A DNA stretch of 64,000 nt from JAJCYL01 sp965206015 (GCA_965206015.1 CBDBIW010000015.1:62001-126000), one strand, 5' to 3'. Positions 10,391 through 20,002 are shown, numbered from the stretch's first letter. Notes: generated from the sequence alone by a model not told the origin. Translations and numbers: made by a program.

Positions 10391-10431
10391 AATCAAGTCT
10401 TTCCATAGTACGGGAAGGCTTGATTTTTTTT
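10391..10431 (+). terminator. Rho-independent terminator after susD
   Basis: Arms AATCAAGTCTTTCC and GGAAGGCTTGATT enclose a short loop (about ATAGTACG) and are followed by a run of T residues. It begins 22 bases after the susD stop and closes the susCD unit, separating it from the next lipoprotein gene. Confidence 0.85.
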
Positions 10432-10488
10432 ATAACCACCTCAAATAGTTATAATTGGGTGACTTAAATTATTGATAGCTACAATGTC

Positions 10489-13400
10489 GTGAAAACGAAT
10501 GGGATGAGTATCAAACATATTTTAGGCATTAACATCCTTCCTTTTCTGACCGTCATGATGTGCGCATCAGTGATGCTCCTTTTTGCCTGTTCAGAAACAG
10601 AAAATTTTCAAAATGATAGCGAAGAGGTATTATTTCGGCGGGTTGAGCCGGATGTCTCCGGAATCCATTTCAGGAATACCATAGAAGAAAATTATGAATC
10701 TTTTGAGAATTTCCCCTACTTCTACAATGGGGGAGGAGTAGCTATAGGGGATATTAACAACGATGGCAGGCAGGACATATTTTTCACCGGCAATACAGTG
10801 CCAAATGCCTTATATCTGAATATGGGTAATATGCGGTTTGAAGACATCTCGGAAAAAGCAGGGATAGGGAGTAAAGGGGGCTGGAATAACGGAGTGGCCG
10901 TAGTCGATATTAACCATGATGGTTTTCTAGACTTTTATGTCAGCCGTGGAGGATGGCAAGATAGAGACAGTGACAGAACCAATTTGTTATTTGTAAACCA
11001 AAAGGATAATACGTTCAGAGAAGAAGCTGGCAAATATGCAATAGCTGATGCGGGTTATTCAGTACAGGCCTCCTTTTTCGATTTTGATAACGACAATGAT
11101 TTGGATCTCTATGTGATGAATCGGCCTGATGAATTTTATTTGCCACTTTCCCAGATTCTGGAGTCGAAGGAAAAATCACCAGATAAAAATAGGGATAAGT
11201 TCTATTTGAATGAGAAAGGGGAGTTTATTGAAATGTCTCGGAAAAAAGGCATCAACAAAAATTTTGGCTATGGGTTAGGCGTGGTGACAGCAGATGTCAA
11301 TAAAGACGGTTACACAGACATCTATGTTGCCAACGATTTTGCAGAGCATGATTACCTGTATATCAATCAACAAGGGAAAGGATTTCAAGAGCAAATTAAG
11401 GAGGCGACCAATCACATTTCACTTTATTCCATGGGAGTTGACATCATGGACATCAACAATGACGGCCTGGAAGATGTCATTGTCATGGAAATGATGCCAG
11501 ACGATCACATTCGCTCTAAGACGTCAATGCCTTCGATGGATGTTGACGGATTTAACGAATCCGTCAATAGTGGTATGCATTACCAGTACATGCATAATAT
11601 GCTCCACCTCAATAGGGGAAATACATTTTTCAGTGAAATAAGCCAGCTATCAGGTATTTCAAAAACTGACTGGAGCTGGTCCGGCACCGCGTCAGATCTC
11701 GACAACGACGGATACAAAGATCTGGTTATTACCAATGGTTACCGCAGAGATATATTTGACAACGACGTGGGAGGCCGTTTCATCACCTTTTTTCAACAAA
11801 ACAAATCCGACTATCGGTCTGCCACTGATTTAATAGCCAATAGAGGTCAGGACATCATTGAACTCTATAAACCGGTAAAGACACGGAATTATTTATTTAA
11901 GAATTCTGGCGATCTGACATTTGATGATGTTTCTGAGTCCTGGGGATTTAAAGAAACCAGCTTTTCAAACGGAGCTTCCGTAGGTGATCTTGACAATGAC
12001 GGTGACCTTGACCTGGTGATCAATAACCTGGAAGATGAGCCTTATATTTTTGAGAATACCATCAATGGCAAGAAGAATTACTTGAGAATAGGTTTTAGCG
12101 GTACCGGGTTAAACCCGATGGGCATTGGTGCCAAAGTGACTTTAAAGTATAGCGGCCAAATGCAATACCAGGAGCTTAAAATTATCAGGGGGTACCTGTC
12201 ATCACATGAGCCTTATGTTCATTTTGGTCTGGGTGATGAAAGTCAAATAGATACAGTTACCATAAAGTGGGCAGATGGAAAAATTAATCAACAGCTTAAT
12301 GTGTCCGTAAATCAGTTGATTGAAATAAAATACAATGACGCGTTCGAAGTTGCTGAACCTAATAGAAAAACGAATACGCTCTTTTCCGATGTTACGGACC
12401 AGTCATTTAAGGAAGTATTTTCTCATCAGGAAAACGAATTTGATGATTACGATAAGCAGGAGCTTCTTCCACACAGCTTATCGCGGGCCGGACCAGCTCT
12501 TGCTGTGAATGATGTGAATGGCGATGGATTGGATGATTTCTACATAGGTGGTGCCACCGGCCAGTCAGGAGCGTTGTATTTGCAAAAGGATGGGTCTTTT
12601 GTCCACCAAAAAATTCCTGCTTTTGAAAAAGATAAACTGCATGAAGATGTTGACGCCATGTTTATTGACGTTAATGGCGATAATGACATGGATTTATATG
12701 TGGTAAGTGGGGGAAGTGAATTTCCAATAAGTGACCTCCTTTACCAGGATCGATTATACATAAATTCTGGTGTTGGCAGATTCACCAAAGGTTCACTTCC
12801 TGAAATGCTTGTAAGCGGATCTTGTGTAACCGGATCAGATGTAGATTCCGATGGTGATATGGACCTCTTCGTAGGAGGTAAGCTGATCCCGGATAATTAC
12901 CCCAAATCACCTAATAGCTATTTCTTACTTAATGAAAACGGCAATTTCATCGACCAGTCAGCGGACGCTTTGGGCAATGGTAGAAATTTTGGAATGGTTA
13001 ATTCGGCAGTTTGGGCTGATTTGGACGGAAATGGAATTGATGAACTAATCGTAGTGGGAGAGTGGATGTCTATTCGAGTTCTCTCGTGGCAGAATAAGAG
13101 ATTAGTCGATGTCAGCAACAACTACTTTCCTTTTGAAACTGCGGGGTGGTGGAATACCATAAAAGCAGCTGATATCGATCTTGACGGAGATTTGGATTTA
13201 ATCGCCGGAAACCTGGGAACCAATTATAAGTTCAAGGCCAGTGTTAATAAACCATTTCACCTTTACGCGACTGATTTTGATAGAAACGGTAGTAACGACA
13301 TTTTCCTGGCCCAGTATTATCAATCGGGTCTGGTGCCAGTCCGTGGTAAGGAATGTTCCTCATCTCAATTACCAATCCTCGAGGATAAATTTCCTACTTA

Positions 13401-13845
13401 CGCCTCTTTTGCTCATGCCGGAATAGAAGATATTCTGGGGCCGGGAATAACATCCGCCGAGCATCGTCAGGTCGTTGAGTTCTCCACTTTGATATTCAAA
13501 AATGATTCAGGTGTTTTTCATCCCGTGAAACTCCCTATTGAAGCGCAGTTTTCACCGGTCAATGATATCTTGATGAATGACCTTGATGATGACGGTTTAC
13601 CAGATCTTGTGTTGGTGGGCAATAACTATGACGTTGAAGTTGAAACAACGAGGTCTGACGCATCGGCGGGTGTTTTTCTAAAAGGCTTAGGAGATCACCA
13701 TTATCAAAGCATAGGCCCACAAAAAACGGGCTTAAATATTTCGGAGAACGTAAAAAGAGCCAAAACGTTGTTAGTAAGTGGCAAAAAAGCCATCATTTTC
13801 GGTATCAATAATGCTAGCTTTAAGCTGATTAAAAAAGTAAACTAA
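10489..13845 (+). CDS. VCBS/FG-GAP repeat lipoprotein with ASPIC/UnbV domain
   Basis: 1118 residues from a GTG start; an ATG six codons in (10504) is an equally good start. The lipobox is LFAC, giving an outer-membrane or periplasmic lipoprotein. I count 14 calcium-loop motifs of the DxNxDGxxD type spread over the protein, for example DINNDGRQD, DLDNDGDLD and DIDLDGDLD, as expected of FG-GAP beta-propeller repeats. An ASPIC/UnbV domain spans about residues 529-615 (RIGFSGTG to IEIKYND). Such proteins often sit beside SusCD pairs in Cytophagales; a carbohydrate-binding or scaffolding role is inferred only. It may have its own promoter, since a terminator precedes it. Confidence 0.88.
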   Translation: MKTNGMSIKHILGINILPFLTVMMCASVMLLFACSETENFQNDSEEVLFRRVEPDVSGIHFRNTIEENYESFENFPYFYNGGGVAIGDINNDGRQDIFFTGNTVPNALYLNMGNMRFEDISEKAGIGSKGGWNNGVAVVDINHDGFLDFYVSRGGWQDRDSDRTNLLFVNQKDNTFREEAGKYAIADAGYSVQASFFDFDNDNDLDLYVMNRPDEFYLPLSQILESKEKSPDKNRDKFYLNEKGEFIEMSRKKGINKNFGYGLGVVTADVNKDGYTDIYVANDFAEHDYLYINQQGKGFQEQIKEATNHISLYSMGVDIMDINNDGLEDVIVMEMMPDDHIRSKTSMPSMDVDGFNESVNSGMHYQYMHNMLHLNRGNTFFSEISQLSGISKTDWSWSGTASDLDNDGYKDLVITNGYRRDIFDNDVGGRFITFFQQNKSDYRSATDLIANRGQDIIELYKPVKTRNYLFKNSGDLTFDDVSESWGFKETSFSNGASVGDLDNDGDLDLVINNLEDEPYIFENTINGKKNYLRIGFSGTGLNPMGIGAKVTLKYSGQMQYQELKIIRGYLSSHEPYVHFGLGDESQIDTVTIKWADGKINQQLNVSVNQLIEIKYNDAFEVAEPNRKTNTLFSDVTDQSFKEVFSHQENEFDDYDKQELLPHSLSRAGPALAVNDVNGDGLDDFYIGGATGQSGALYLQKDGSFVHQKIPAFEKDKLHEDVDAMFIDVNGDNDMDLYVVSGGSEFPISDLLYQDRLYINSGVGRFTKGSLPEMLVSGSCVTGSDVDSDGDMDLFVGGKLIPDNYPKSPNSYFLLNENGNFIDQSADALGNGRNFGMVNSAVWADLDGNGIDELIVVGEWMSIRVLSWQNKRLVDVSNNYFPFETAGWWNTIKAADIDLDGDLDLIAGNLGTNYKFKASVNKPFHLYATDFDRNGSNDIFLAQYYQSGLVPVRGKECSSSQLPILEDKFPTYASFAHAGIEDILGPGITSAEHRQVVEFSTLIFKNDSGVFHPVKLPIEAQFSPVNDILMNDLDDDGLPDLVLVGNNYDVEVETTRSDASAGVFLKGLGDHHYQSIGPQKTGLNISENVKRAKTLLVSGKKAIIFGINNASFKLIKKVN

Positions 13846-13943
13846 CAGGAATCCTGACTGACATCTACAGGTTAAAAATTCTTAATAAATGAAATTAAAA
13901 TACATATGGCTTTGATAGCGGGTTCCAAATTATTCACTTATTA

Positions 13944-15008
13944 TCAGCCTTTATCCTCTATATTTTCTTTCACTATTATCTCGACAGATATTGTTGAGCT
14001 GAGGTTATCATTAATGCCATAGGCGATTGACCGGAATGCTGCATTTACAGCCTTCTCTGATTGAAGGTCAGGATTCTGATTAATCAGAAATTGGATTTTC
14101 TCATTTTCGAGATATTCAATATTACGTTTATTGAGATCGAATCCTATAATTTTGATATTTTCTGCCTCCAGTTGATTAATTGCTTCAACTGCAAAAAATG
14201 AACGTGAATTAGTGAGGAAAATGCCATTAAGATTGCCCTTTTCATCTATAAATTTTCTTATTTCTTGGGTAAAGTCATCAATATCTTCCAAATTATGGTT
14301 CATAGCATATATCTGTGTATCCAAAGATTTACCTATAAAGAATTCTCTGAATCCAAGCTCGCGTTGGTTGTCACTATGAACTTTGGCTCCTGTGGATATA
14401 TTTACAACCAACAAGTTGCATTGGACTGGAGTAATATGAGACATTAATCTTGCTGCTACCATTCCGGCTTCAACTGGATTCTGACCAATAAAACTGATAT
14501 CCTGAAATATTTCAGATTTGGTATCAACAAAAATCAAGACCTGATTATTTGTTTTGCAGGAATCAACAATTTCTTTCGTCTTACTTTGATAAAATGGCAC
14601 AGTAATTAGGGCATCAAACTGAGTTGATTTTATTATTTGCCACTGTTCATTGAAGTTAAGAAGATTAGATAATTGGAATTTGTAATTCCTCAGTTCTAGA
14701 CTGAGATCATTCAATTGAGCCTCACAGCGACTTAGCCCTTCATCATGTAACTTCCAGTAATCAAACCGGTCAGAGCCTTGTGGTAAGAGAGTGACTATTT
14801 TTATAACCTTTTTCGATGCCAGCCTGCTGGCTACTATGTTTTTTTGATAACCCGTTTTTTTTATTATATCCTCAACTATTTTTCTAGTAGTTGCTGAGAC
14901 CCCTCTTCTATTGTGCAAAACCCTGTCCACTGTGCCAATCGATACTTTAGCCAACCTGGCAATGTTTTTAACCCCTATTTTTCCATTATTCTCCATTTTT
15001 GGATCCAA
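13944..15008 (-). CDS. LacI-family transcriptional regulator of the uronate locus
   Basis: 354 residues. The LacI DNA-binding helix-turn-helix covers about residues 11-58 (VKNIARLAKVSIGTVDRVLHNR, GYQKN). A periplasmic-binding-protein-like sensor domain follows (VTLLPQGSDRFDYWKLHDEG onward). It is divergent from uxaC with 170 bases between. The shared intergenic region contains an operator-like site also found before susC. The likely role is repression of the uronate genes until a pathway intermediate such as KDG or a uronate binds; the inducer is not visible in sequence. Confidence 0.9.
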   Translation of the reverse strand: MDPKMENNGKIGVKNIARLAKVSIGTVDRVLHNRRGVSATTRKIVEDIIKKTGYQKNIVASRLASKKVIKIVTLLPQGSDRFDYWKLHDEGLSRCEAQLNDLSLELRNYKFQLSNLLNFNEQWQIIKSTQFDALITVPFYQSKTKEIVDSCKTNNQVLIFVDTKSEIFQDISFIGQNPVEAGMVAARLMSHITPVQCNLLVVNISTGAKVHSDNQRELGFREFFIGKSLDTQIYAMNHNLEDIDDFTQEIRKFIDEKGNLNGIFLTNSRSFFAVEAINQLEAENIKIIGFDLNKRNIEYLENEKIQFLINQNPDLQSEKAVNAAFRSIAYGINDNLSSTISVEIIVKENIEDKG

Positions 15009-15083
15009 ATTTTCTCAAAACATCTATTGGTCTGTAAATTAATGGGTTCAAAACAAAAGATGAAAATTCACACTGCATCTTTT

Positions 15084-15097
15084 GTGTACGTTAACGT
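15084..15097 (+). promoter_or_regulatory. Putative LacI-family operator between repressor and uxaC
   Basis: GTGTACGTTAACGT. The first 12 bases are the exact reverse complement of the site before susC, and the last ten (ACGTTAACGT) form a perfect palindrome. It lies 82 bases before uxaC and 75 bases before the repressor start, so it could serve both control of uxaC and autoregulation. Recognition by the adjacent LacI protein is inference. Confidence 0.62.
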
Positions 15098-15178
15098 ATT
15101 CGATATATTTGCTACAACCCAAAAGTAAGCATTATAACTACTAGAGAATAAGCCAAACCTCAAGAGGACTGACCAATT

Positions 15179-16651
15179 ATGAAGCTTACGGAGGACAATG
15201 CTAAATTTGATTCTATGAAAACAACTGACCGGTCTTTTATCCATGATGGATTTCTCCTGAGTAATGAAAGTGCCCGCAAGATTTATCATTCAATAGAACG
15301 GCTGCCAATTATTGATTACCACTGCCACTTGCCACCTCAGGATATTTTGGAGGATAGACGATTCGTCAATATCACAGAAGCATGGCTAGATGGAGACCAC
15401 TATAAGTGGCGTGCCATGAGAGCCAATGGGATCGAAGAGCATTTTATTACTGGGAATGCATCGCCTGAAGATAAATTTAGAAAATGGGCAGCTACCGTTC
15501 CCAACACATTGCGAAACCCGCTTTACCATTGGACTCATCTTGAATTGAATAGATACTTTGCCATAGATGAGCTGTTATCTAAAGATACGGCCGGGGAGAT
15601 TTATGAACAGACCACGGATAAGTTAAGCCAACCCGAGATGAGCGTGAGAAACATGCTACGACACATGAGGGTAGAAGTGGTTTGTACAAGTGACGACCCA
15701 ACCGATTCCTTATCACCTCACAAAGAATTACAAGGTAGTGATTTTGAAATTGGTGTTTTCCCTACATTCAGACCCGACAAGCTCTTCAATATTGAGGATA
15801 CTTCCTTTTTCACTGCCTATTTGGAGAAGCTCAGGGAAGTAAGTAACATAGACGTAAGGAGTTTTCAATCACTGATTGGAGCACTTGAGCAAAGGATGGA
15901 TTGGTTCACTTCAATGGGATGTTTTATATCGGACCATGCTTTGTCTTATTTCCATTCGCACGATTTCACCATGTCTGGCATTGAAAGAACATTTGCTTCT
16001 GCACTCTCAGGGAAAAGACTTGACCACAGCCATGCGGAGTCCTTTCGATCTGCTCTTCTTTTTGAGCTATGTCGAAGTTACAGCGAGAGAGGTTGGACAC
16101 AACAATTTCACGTGGGTGCCATCAGAGATAATAATAAGCGAATGCTTAACCTTCTGGGATCCAATTCAGGTTTTGATTCCATGGCAGACCATTCTACAGC
16201 AAGCCAAATGGCAACTTTTTTCTCAAGGCTTGATGAGGGTAGTCATTTAGCTAAGACTATTGTCTATAATCTGAATCCTAAGGATAATGCGATGATAGCT
16301 ACTATGCTGTCAAATTTTAATGATTCAAGTACCCCGGGCAAGATGCAATATGGTGCACCGTGGTGGTTTCTTGACGAGATGAACGGCATCAAAAAACATT
16401 TGGACGATGTCTCAAATTATGGATTGCTTTCACATTTTGTAGGCATGTTAACGGATTCGCGTAGTTTTCTTTCCTTTCCTAGGCATGAATATTTTAGAAG
16501 AATATTGAGCGATGTATTGGGTAAAGATGTTGAAGCAGGTTACTTGCCATCCAACATTAGTGATTTGCAGAAATTGGCCAGTTCGGTAAGTTATTTCAAT
16601 GCCAAAAGGTATTTTGTTCTTGATGAGGCAAACGCAATAACTGTATTATGA
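15179..16651 (+). CDS. uxaC: Glucuronate isomerase (uronate isomerase)
   Basis: 490 residues from this ATG; an alternative ATG 12 codons in (15215) would also give a full-size protein. The family signature DYHCHLPPQ (residues 46-54), with metal-site histidines, is followed by GDHYKWRAMRANG and NPLYHWTHLEL, both hallmark UxaC segments. It isomerises D-glucuronate to D-fructuronate, or galacturonate to tagaturonate, the first cytoplasmic step. Its stop overlaps the kdgK start (ATGA), so the two are translationally coupled. Confidence 0.96.
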   Translation: MKLTEDNAKFDSMKTTDRSFIHDGFLLSNESARKIYHSIERLPIIDYHCHLPPQDILEDRRFVNITEAWLDGDHYKWRAMRANGIEEHFITGNASPEDKFRKWAATVPNTLRNPLYHWTHLELNRYFAIDELLSKDTAGEIYEQTTDKLSQPEMSVRNMLRHMRVEVVCTSDDPTDSLSPHKELQGSDFEIGVFPTFRPDKLFNIEDTSFFTAYLEKLREVSNIDVRSFQSLIGALEQRMDWFTSMGCFISDHALSYFHSHDFTMSGIERTFASALSGKRLDHSHAESFRSALLFELCRSYSERGWTQQFHVGAIRDNNKRMLNLLGSNSGFDSMADHSTASQMATFFSRLDEGSHLAKTIVYNLNPKDNAMIATMLSNFNDSSTPGKMQYGAPWWFLDEMNGIKKHLDDVSNYGLLSHFVGMLTDSRSFLSFPRHEYFRRILSDVLGKDVEAGYLPSNISDLQKLASSVSYFNAKRYFVLDEANAITVL

Positions 16652-17685
16652 AAAAAGTAGTAACATTTGGTGAAATAATGATGCGGTTAGCTCCTCCCGG
16701 TTTTTTAAGATTCTCACAAACGACCAGTTTCGATGTGATTTATGGCGGAGGTGAATCAAATGTTGCTGTATCTCTTGCTAATTACGGTGTTCCGGTAGAT
16801 TTTGTTACCCGTATTCCGGATAATGATATTGGACATTGTGCGCTAATGGAAATGCGCAAACGTGGGGTAAATACACAGAATACATTGCTCGGAGGAGACA
16901 GATTGGGAATCTATTTTCTCGAAACGGGTGCTGTCAGCCGGGGCAGCAAAGTGGTTTATGATAGGTCGTTTTCTGCTATGAGTGAAATAGAAAAAGGCAT
17001 GGTTGATTGGGAGAGAATATTTGATAATGCGCAGTGGTTTCATTGGACGGGAATTACTCCGGCAATTTCACAAGGTGCAGCAGATGTTTGCCTCGAGGGA
17101 TTAAAGGTGGCAGATAAAAAAGGAATAACCATATCAACCGATCTCAATTACCGAAAGAAACTATGGCATTATGGACAGAGTTCTGAAGAAATAATGACTC
17201 CGTTGGTGGAATATTGTGACATCATTTTAGGAAATGAAGAGGATGCGGAAAAGCATTTCAATATTCATCCCGAAGGTGTTGATATTACAAAGGGCGATTC
17301 GGTTAATGCCAGGGCATTTGAGTCAGTTTGTACCCAAATGATGGAAAAATTTCCTAAAGCAAAGAAAGTCATCACAACCCTTAGAGGTTCTGTGAGTGCT
17401 TCACATAATTCCTGGGCAGGTGTTCTGTATGATGGCTCAAAACTTTATGAATCCGTTATCTACCAGATCACTGATATTGTTGATCGTGTGGGTGGTGGAG
17501 ACTCTTTCATGGGTGGTTTGATCTATGGCTTGATAAATTATGAGAATAATAACCAAAAGGCCTTGGATTTCGCTGTGGCAGCATCCTGTTTGAAACATAC
17601 CATTAAGGGAGATGCTAACCTTGTGACCACAGACGAGGTCGAAAAATTAATGGGTGGTGACACATCGGGGAGAGTGGCCAGATAG
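16648..17685 (+). CDS. kdgK: 2-keto-3-deoxygluconate kinase (PfkB family)
   Basis: 345 residues of the ribokinase/PfkB fold. The N-terminal GEIMMRLAPPGFLRF and YGGGESNVA substrate-binding segments are present. The catalytic motif reads DRVGGGDSF, with the base Asp285. It phosphorylates KDG to KDPG with ATP. The gene overlaps uxaC by four bases and precedes the aldolase gene by 157 bases, matching pathway order. Confidence 0.94.
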   Translation: MKKVVTFGEIMMRLAPPGFLRFSQTTSFDVIYGGGESNVAVSLANYGVPVDFVTRIPDNDIGHCALMEMRKRGVNTQNTLLGGDRLGIYFLETGAVSRGSKVVYDRSFSAMSEIEKGMVDWERIFDNAQWFHWTGITPAISQGAADVCLEGLKVADKKGITISTDLNYRKKLWHYGQSSEEIMTPLVEYCDIILGNEEDAEKHFNIHPEGVDITKGDSVNARAFESVCTQMMEKFPKAKKVITTLRGSVSASHNSWAGVLYDGSKLYESVIYQITDIVDRVGGGDSFMGGLIYGLINYENNNQKALDFAVAASCLKHTIKGDANLVTTDEVEKLMGGDTSGRVAR

Positions 17686-17687
17686 GC

Positions 17688-17832
17688 AAAAGAATAAAGA
17701 ACAAGACAAAAGATGAAAGAGTAACATCAATTTAGATGGATTGGCAGGTCTCCAACAATCTCAAGTTTCACACAAAATCAGATTAGAGGAGAATTTCAAG
17801 TTGTTGAGAAATCAAATCTTTGTTCTAACAAT
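17688..17832. repeat. Intergenic inverted-repeat-like element before kdgA
   Basis: The gap between kdgK and kdgA opens with AAGAATAAAGAACAAGACAA and closes with AAATCTTTGTTCTAAC. These complementary ends resemble those of the gap at 57090-57195, so this may be a dispersed intergenic element of the genome. No gene is visible here. Confidence 0.4.
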
Positions 17833-17842
17833 TTAAAAAAAC

Positions 17843-18523
17843 ATGGCAAGATTTACAAGAATAGAGGTGGCCTTAAAGATGCAGGAAACTGGAATTGTCC
17901 CCGTTTTTTATCATCATGATGCCGAGATTGCTAAACAAATTTTAAAAGCTTGCTACAATGGAGGGATCAGAGTGTTTGAATTCACTAATAGGGGTGACTA
18001 TGCTCACCAGGTATTTGATGAGTTAGGTAAGTTTGCTCGTGATGAAGCACCGAAAATGATTCTTGGAGCTGGTTCTGTGGTCGATGCCCCTACCGCTTCT
18101 CTCTATATTCAATTGGGATCGAATTTCATAGTTTCACCAGTATTGGTACCGGAAATGGCCAGAGTATGCAATCGCAGAAAAATACTGTGGTCACCCGGAT
18201 GTGGTTCATTGACAGAAATTTCCGATGCAGAAGAATTGGGATCGGAAATTGTCAAGATATTTCCGGGAAGTCAGGTTGGCGGGTCTGAGTTCGTCAAAGC
18301 TGTGAAAGGACCATTCCCGTGGACCAGCATTATGCCGACAGGTGGAGTTTCACCTGATAAAGAGAATTTAAAGACATGGTTTGATGCAGGTGTAGCCTGC
18401 GTGGGTATGGGATCAAAATTATTTCCCCAAGAGTATATAAAAAAGGGTGATTTTCAAGCAATAACTGACATCGTCAAAAACACGATGGATAATGTTCGGA
18501 AAATAAGAAAACACAGTGTTTAG
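17843..18523 (+). CDS. kdgA: KDPG/KHG aldolase
   Basis: 226 residues of the class I KDPG aldolase family (Eda-like). The Schiff-base lysine is Lys138 in EIVKIFPG. The phosphate-binding PTGGVSP motif and the C-terminal GMGSKLFP are present. The N-terminal active-site strand reads VFEFTNRG, the form seen in Bacteroidota members, rather than the enterobacterial EVTLRT. It splits KDPG into pyruvate and glyceraldehyde-3-phosphate and completes the pathway. Confidence 0.92.
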   Translation: MARFTRIEVALKMQETGIVPVFYHHDAEIAKQILKACYNGGIRVFEFTNRGDYAHQVFDELGKFARDEAPKMILGAGSVVDAPTASLYIQLGSNFIVSPVLVPEMARVCNRRKILWSPGCGSLTEISDAEELGSEIVKIFPGSQVGGSEFVKAVKGPFPWTSIMPTGGVSPDKENLKTWFDAGVACVGMGSKLFPQEYIKKGDFQAITDIVKNTMDNVRKIRKHSV

Positions 18524-18546
18524 TTCACTAAACCTAATCAATGCTA

Positions 18547-18577
18547 TTGATATGGCAAACTTAATTTATTATATTTG
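18547..18577 (+). promoter_or_regulatory. Bacteroidota-type promoter for the DUF1080 operon
   Basis: TATATTTG at 18570-18577 fits the Bacteroidota -7 consensus TAnnTTTG, and TTG at 18547-18549 stands 20 bases upstream as a -33 element. The palindromic operator at 18576-18589 overlaps the end of the -7 box, as expected for a repressed promoter. Prediction from consensus only. Confidence 0.5.
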
Positions 18578-18589
18578 TGTACGTACACA
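18576..18589 (+). promoter_or_regulatory. Putative LacI-family operator upstream of the DUF1080 gene
   Basis: TGTGTACGTACACA is a perfect 14-base palindrome. It shares GTGTACGT with the operator at 15084, so it is probably the symmetric version of the same site. It lies 21 bases before the translation start and on top of the predicted -7 box. This ties the DUF1080/Gfo-Idh operon to the uronate regulon. Confidence 0.62.
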
Positions 18590-18610
18590 GTCACTCAATT
18601 CAAATATTAA

Positions 18611-20002
18611 ATGATATATATGAAAATGATATATATGAAACCTATACTGGTCTGCGGGATGTTTTTATTGTGTTTGAACTTAGATAGTCGGGCTCAATGG
18701 AAAGACCTCATTGAGAAAGATCTAAGTAATTGGACAAAGCTTGGCGGATCCGGTAAGTACTTCCTCGAAGATGGAGTGATTATTGGAGAAGCAGTCCCTA
18801 ATTCACAGAATACATTTCTTGCAACAAAAGAAAAATTCACCGACTTTGTGTTGGAATTTGACATGTACCATAACAATCAAATGAATTCCGGAGTTCTGAT
18901 CAGGAGCAATAGTGATCCCGAATACAGAGATGGAGTAGCATTTGGATACCAGGTAGAAATCGATCCTTCAGAAAGGCGATTTAGCGGTGGTTTGTATGAT
19001 GAACAGCGCCGGATGTGGATGTATCCGATTTCAAGAAATCCTAAAGCCAGATATGCTTTTAAAATGGCGAGTTGGAATAAGTTTCATGTTGAAGCGATTG
19101 GTAACACAATTAATACCTGGATAAATGGCATTCACTGCGCACGACTTGTTGACGACCAAACAGCAGAGGGATTTATTGGTCTCCAAGTTCATAGTATTGG
19201 GGACAATAAAGAATTGGAGGGAGTTGGAGTGAAATGGAGAAACATCAATATTGTCACATCAGATTTGAGCCAATACACTTGGACAAAAGATCCTGAGGTT
19301 CAGGAGATTAACTACTTGGTTAATAAGTTAACAGAATGGGAAGTCCAGCACGGATGGCGTTTGTTGTGGGATGGAAAAACATCCAATGGTTGGAGAGGAG
19401 CAAAAATAGATGACTTTCCTGCTGAAGGCTGGACTATCCAAGATGGTATGCTCACGATTGAGGCTTCAGATGGAGGGGAGTCGACAGGACCAGGTGATAT
19501 TGTGACGCGAGACACCTACAGTAATTTTGAATTAGAAGTTGAATTTAAGATTACCGAGGGAGCCAATAGCGGTATCAAATATTTTGTTGATCCCAATTTG
19601 AATAAAGGAGAAGGATCTGCTATTGGCTGTGAATTTCAAATACTTGACGATGATAAACATCCGGACGCCAAAATGGGAGTGAATGGCAACAGGACCGTTG
19701 CTTCACTTTACGACTTGATAACCGCTGATAACCTTTCCGTTCCAGGAAGAGGCAAGCAGTTTAAAAAGGGAGATATGTGGAACAATGCCCGGATAGTTTC
19801 CAATAATGGAAAAGTTGAGCATTGGCTCAATAATGAAAAAACAGTTGAATATGATCGGAATTCGCAGATGTTCAAGGCATTAGTAGCGTACAGCAAGTAT
19901 GCACAATGGGAGAATTTTGGACAGCGGCCAGCAGGTCATATCTTACTGCAAGACCACGGCAATCAGGTAAGTTTTAGAAATATTAAAATCAGAGAATTAT
20001 GA
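18611..20002 (+). CDS. Secreted protein with two DUF1080 (3-keto-disaccharide hydrolase-like) domains
   Basis: 463 residues. A signal peptide (ILVCGMFLLCLNLDSRAQ) is followed by two concanavalin-like DUF1080 domains, about 28-210 and 248-463; the second holds WDGKTSNGWRG and the ANSGIKYFVDP stretch. DUF1080 proteins bind or cleave sugars, including 3-keto-glycosides. The downstream oxidoreductase overlaps by four bases, so the pair could act on oxidised sugars. The first 30 bases are a perfect tandem duplication of a 15-base unit containing ATG codons, giving four in-frame starts (18611, 18620, 18626, 18635). The last is the most conventional for a signal peptide. Confidence 0.88.
   Translation: MIYMKMIYMKPILVCGMFLLCLNLDSRAQWKDLIEKDLSNWTKLGGSGKYFLEDGVIIGEAVPNSQNTFLATKEKFTDFVLEFDMYHNNQMNSGVLIRSNSDPEYRDGVAFGYQVEIDPSERRFSGGLYDEQRRMWMYPISRNPKARYAFKMASWNKFHVEAIGNTINTWINGIHCARLVDDQTAEGFIGLQVHSIGDNKELEGVGVKWRNINIVTSDLSQYTWTKDPEVQEINYLVNKLTEWEVQHGWRLLWDGKTSNGWRGAKIDDFPAEGWTIQDGMLTIEASDGGESTGPGDIVTRDTYSNFELEVEFKITEGANSGIKYFVDPNLNKGEGSAIGCEFQILDDDKHPDAKMGVNGNRTVASLYDLITADNLSVPGRGKQFKKGDMWNNARIVSNNGKVEHWLNNEKTVEYDRNSQMFKALVAYSKYAQWENFGQRPAGHILLQDHGNQVSFRNIKIREL

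Noticed and set aside
18518..18533. GTTTAGT/ACTAAAC palindrome at the kdgA stop, considered as a terminator
   Set aside because: Stem of only seven A+T-rich pairs and no T run.
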